From the NCBI GenBank assembly GCA_017562135.1, contig QEYB01001456.1, forward strand, positions 62,001 to 126,000: a stretch of DNA of 64,000 nt, in the 5' to 3' direction. Position numbers and translations under genes: made by a program. Every line of letters starts with the position of its first letter. Position 1 is the first letter of the stretch. Of this stretch, positions 60,001 through 64,000 are shown one piece after another. Source of the stretch: Dipylidium caninum (taxonomy: Eukaryota > Platyhelminthes > Cestoda > Cyclophyllidea > Dipylidiidae). The notes under the pieces are model-generated. The model was not told the origin of the DNA. It searched no databases and saw only the letters and a program-made list of their open reading frames with translations.

Positions 60001-63000
60001 GACCAGCAAATAAAAATAGGAATATCGGGACTAGACTGGAAAAGGTGTATGCGATTGAAATGAGGAAGGATATCCTTTTCTGTAGACTTTGCTTTTGATT
60101 TTGAAGTTCTCTCATCAATTGGATCCGATTTCTTCCAACTTAACCATAAGAGCAGTTCCTGATTTCCCTCATCTACATCAATTTTGTGCTCAAGGTTTTC
60201 TTCCTTGGGATCAAACGCTATCGTGGCTGGCTGTGATAGACTTCCCAATCTGGAGTCAAACGGGGGAACAAATCCTGGTATATTCGCGTCGAGAGTAACA
60301 ATCTTGGAATGAATCGGGTTATCAAAGCTACGCGCAAAGATATCGTATCCTGGAGGAGCTGCCGATTGACATTCGGCGCACTGAGATGAGGAGTCAACTT
60401 CATCTACAGTGGGAGTCGCGGAGCACCCGGGCACATCCAATTGATGGGGTGTAAACGGCCCATAAATCGAAACAGAGAAATGAAAGCCTTTCAGTCGAAA
60501 TGCGCCCCCTACGTGGGGCACAGTTAATGGACCGTGATATATCAGATAGGAGGCTCTAAGGCGTGCATTTTTGAATTTATTGGGTGTTTCATATTTCTGC
60601 AAAGGGAATACGCACATAGTGAGGGTTAGTTTGCTCTGCATTTTTTATTTAGCAATGGAACTTTCCACAACTAACAGTCTCAAATATTCAACAGTGGGTG
60701 ATGTTTCCACTTTGACAAAGGTGGACATTTCAACAGCGCCTCACTTTATACAATCACTTTGTTAACTGTTTCTAATTCTATCAAGAAGAATAATTTCATC
60801 CGCAATGGACTAATATTATGCAGAGTAACTAAGTATACGTAAGTCACCTTTGGCGTTGGCATTTCTTCGCATAAAGGATTTTTTAACACCCATGCACAAT
60901 CCGACGTTTTATCAGATGTCATGGTGGTTTCACGATCCAATTCACAGTAGTCTCTTATCGAAATGCCCGAACGACCATCGGTTGAAAGCTTTTTCAGAAA
61001 CATTTGCAAGGCCGGATGTTCGGTATTAGGCAGAAATATTTCGTTTAGTGCCTACGGAGGCGAAATATAACGGGGAGCATGAATAAATTTTTTCTCGCCG
61101 AACGCGATCAAGTCATCTTTTACATGTTCAACCAACGGTGTATCCCATTAGCTGAGTACATTCACATCGGTAATGTAAAATACAGTGCTTTCCCGTCAGA
61201 ATGGGTGCTGTACTAGAAAACCTAATAGTAAGCGGCTTAAAGCTAGAATCTCGGCTTAAACGCAAACAGTTAACTAACGCAATGAAACTATAATTGTCTA
61301 ACTTTGGTGACTTTTACCTACCTGTTCCTCTGTTCGTACATAATATGAGTATTTTCAAACTATAATTATTAAATTTAAAAGCTATGAGGAGGTTTCGAAA
61401 ATCACTCCCATTTCTACAGCATTTAGGGTATACACACATCAAAACATTTATGGCGAAGCAATCAAGACGCTGAAAATGAAAGACCCACAAGTTTCACGTA
61501 CCAGTGCACTCTAGGTGGAATTCCTGTAAACTAAAAGTCATTGACTATCAAATCGTCTTAAGAAATCTTTGTAGTGTAGTGTATTTTATAGCCACATAAC
61601 TTACCATACGATGAGCTATATAGGTCGGAAAAATAAATCGAGTAGCCTCTTCATCATTAGACTCTTCTGTAGATGAGCGACAGACGACAACTCTTGAAGA
61701 ATACACATTCTGATTCTCATGTGGGATAGGTTTGAACCAAGCAACTGTTGTATAGCCGTCCTCAGTTGCATAGAGCACTATTCCCAAGGGCGTCGAAGAC
61801 AAATCTGTTAGCCATTGGGAGGTTTCTTGGTCATTTTCGGAATAGGGTACCCATATTTCTTGGAGATATTTTTCTGGGAAATGCGGATATCTTAATGTTA
61901 CTACGATCCCTGGCTTGATTTGTGCATGATCACTACCAACGCTTTCAACGTCGAACTACAAGATTACCAGTTTATTTACAAATGTTCATATTTTATAGAG
62001 TTTACCCAAATGATTTAATACCTCAGAACTCAAACAAAGTCCTCTTATTCTCCCGTAAAACTCAATGTTGCATAGTTCTATGAAAACCGTACTCTCCTTG
62101 GATCTTTCACACACGCGCTGGTCGGCGTCCGCAGCTTGGGGGCCCACTTGAAGGACTCCGGATCCCGCATGGGGGTGGGGAAGGCCCGCCAGCCGGTAGA
62201 ATCGATATGATGCTCCCAAAGGGTTCACGGGCCATGTTCGCTCACCTCGGAGACCCCAGTAGGAAATTGGAGGTTGATTAAGGGGAAAGATATGATGCTC
62301 AGAAAGAAGATCCCAAAATTTTCCGTCAGAGGAGGCCTGAGTTAAAAAAAAAGTGTGATTAAATAACCTTAGATATGAAACAATGTCCTGGAATTCAACT
62401 TAATTAGTTGGAGGAAAACGCAATTACTATGTCAAAAGTGCACTAAATGTAGTAAAATTGAGAATATGTGTTTAATAGTAGTAAATTTATCGTTTATAGC
62501 CTTTATTTTGGAAAAAGGCTATGCTTGTAGTGCAGCGCGCATATCAACTAAGAGAAAATCCTTATAGTTGGAATTAAACCTTCAAAAAACAAAAGCCGAA
62601 TCAACAATGTATGTCTTAGATTGGAGAATAAGAACAATAAGACTCGCTCATGGGGAGCATGGGATAACAGGGATGACAGAGATCACGGAAACGTACCAAC
62701 AGTCGCCAATGTTGTAAACAGGGCCACTGCGACGACGACATCGGGACTCTTACAGAGTAGTGCGTGGTCTCCATTATGACTCCGGTGTCGATGAGGACCC
62801 AGGGCTGGTTCAGTGTCGGCACGATATAATTTGGGGGTCCGCTAGCGCTAATTTTAAGGCACGGTGATGATAGCGTTTTGGACATGTCATCATTACAATT
62901 ATTTATGTCTTCCTTATATATTATTACACTTAAATGTAGAGGGCGGTGGTTAACTTTTGCATCTGACGTTCTTATTTTCAGTCTTTTGTAAAAACGACTA

Positions 63001-63999
63001 GGATTCATGCGGTTGTTCAGTTCTCGGCCTCCGTTTGTGCTAAGCCAGTGGAAAAGGCCACCGGCGTAGACCTTTGCGCCTCTACTTATTGCAGCTTCAG
63101 GGGGACCCGATGTTTGACTGAGAGCCTGTATTAGAGGGATGAACAAAGAGAGAGAGCCGATAAATCTTATCACAAAGTCTAATGGTGGTAAACATAACAG
63201 TTACTACAGCAAGGTCCATAGGGAGGCAGTAGTAGTCAAATTTGAGTTTATAGATGAGGTAATGATCAAAGTAGTAGAATCAAATACGGAGTATGGTAAC
63301 CATGGCACACATGTGCCATATAGGCAAAAATGCCTTAACTTTGATAAGCCTTAGATTATTGCACAGAATTCCAATGATATGCGGTGGTAAGAGGGGGATG
63401 GAGCGGTAGGAACAAGGACCCTTCTTACTAAGTTAATCTCATAATTGACAAAAAGGCATTAGTGAAACTGTTATACGTAGAAATCAAACACTTCGGTACA
63501 GAAGTGTGGAAAGCAAATACTCAAATAACAATCTCTCAAGAAGCCAACTTATGCATAGTTAATAAGTGGAGAAATAAGGCATAGCGTACGCATTCGGAGA
63601 ATGGTAAAAGGTGGACCTCCCGATTTGATAGAGAGACGTCTTGCACGAAACCAATGGTTTCCAGGGCCTCCATGTACCTGTAAATAAGACACCTCCCTGC
63701 TGGGCCCAGTCAACACGAAAGTAAATAAATTTGGCAGTAAAGTACAAAGGCGTTACAATCAATGAATATCACGTGAGAAAGAGGCAAGAAGTTTGGAACC
63801 TAATTGAGAAAAATCATGGCTAAATGGGTGACACTTGAAGAAATAGATGGGCTAACCAGGGAGAATTGTCGATCTTATCCTTGACCCAATTTCTTAGCTG
63901 ACGGAAGGTGGCCAGAGGAGCCGTTAAGATGCGATAGTTAGAGAGGTCAACTTTCCTTTTGTTTACTTCCCCATCAACCGTTCGAGCGGATTGAATCTT
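54070..63999 (-). CDS. HECTD1: HECTD1-type HECT E3 ubiquitin ligase, C-terminal part, 5' end beyond window
   Basis: HECTD1 transfers ubiquitin through a thioester on a HECT-domain cysteine. Exons in transcription order: 63999-63835 (continues beyond the edge), 63125-62697, 62336-62022, 61955-61605, 61051-60848, 60596-60000, 59606-59403, 59334-58922, 58577-58495, 58455-58303, 57586-57244, 56384-56132, 55534-55259, an uncertain exon near 54950, 54819-54656, 54568-54283, 54219-54070. The first exons give a SUN-like module ([31 protein letters not shown]), then an MIB-like module. Next come PPFDSRLG, the [15 protein letters not shown] pre-HECT block, and the HECT N-lobe ([20 protein letters not shown]). 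The C-lobe has the presumed catalytic Cys in [14 protein letters not shown] (54168-54166). TRIP12 is excluded by the SUN/MIB modules. One single-base frame break occurs at 54475-54479. Ankyrin repeats expected upstream would lie beyond 64000. Confidence 0.93.
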
Positions 64000-64000
64000 T

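Noticed and set aside
63559..63762. 67-codon minus-strand frame near the right edge
   Set aside because: It falls inside the intron between HECTD1 exons 63999-63835 and 63125-62697, which already join in phase.
1..64000. tRNA genes, rRNA, CRISPR arrays, operon-type bacterial signals
   Set aside because: No tRNA-like A and B box pairs, no repeat-spacer pattern and no prokaryotic gene structure were found; the genes are intron-bearing and eukaryotic.

Overview
The window is AT-rich, eukaryotic and metazoan. Every recognisable gene is an animal gene, all but one clearly split by spliceosomal introns. The proteins are strongly diverged from vertebrate ones but keep their domain order. LRP5/6, LARGE, CADPS and HECTD1 together point to a bilaterian. 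Introns of 28-38 nt near the 5' end of one gene, together with a compact layout, fit a flatworm (Platyhelminthes) best. That placement is an inference from memory of such genomes, not something the sequence proves.

Layout, left to right: (1) the N-terminal half of an RNase P/MRP subunit p30 gene (RPP30), minus strand, cut by the left edge; (2) CEP19, plus strand, two exons; (3) a large LRP5/6-type Wnt co-receptor, minus strand, 2697-14965, tail to tail with CEP19; (4) about 5.5 kb with no gene I can support; (5) a LARGE-type bifunctional glycosyltransferase, minus strand, 14 exons, 20454-26760; (6) an unplaced helical coding exon and a hydrophobic reading frame, minus strand, about 28.2-29.9 kb; (7) a CADPS/UNC-31 gene, plus strand, 27 exons, 31898-49512; (8) about 3 kb without a supported gene; (9) a CDV3-like gene, plus strand, three exons; (10) a HECTD1-type HECT ubiquitin ligase, minus strand, entering from the right edge and ending at 54070, tail to tail with CDV3.

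I rebuilt the exons by matching donor and acceptor sites with reading phase. The phase closes exactly for CADPS (1,773 codons including stop), LARGE (736), CDV3 (303) and CEP19 (158). LRP5/6 closes at 2,670 codons if a few very short introns, one of them GC-AG, are accepted. HECTD1 has one single-base frame break at a homopolymer.

The genes share no pathway. They cover RNA processing, centriole biology, Wnt reception, dystroglycan-type glycosylation, dense-core vesicle exocytosis and ubiquitylation. I saw no mobile element, CRISPR array, tRNA or rRNA, and no sign of an undescribed multi-gene system. The most unusual material is the intron architecture, lineage-specific insertions in CADPS and LRP5/6, and the unidentified helical exon.
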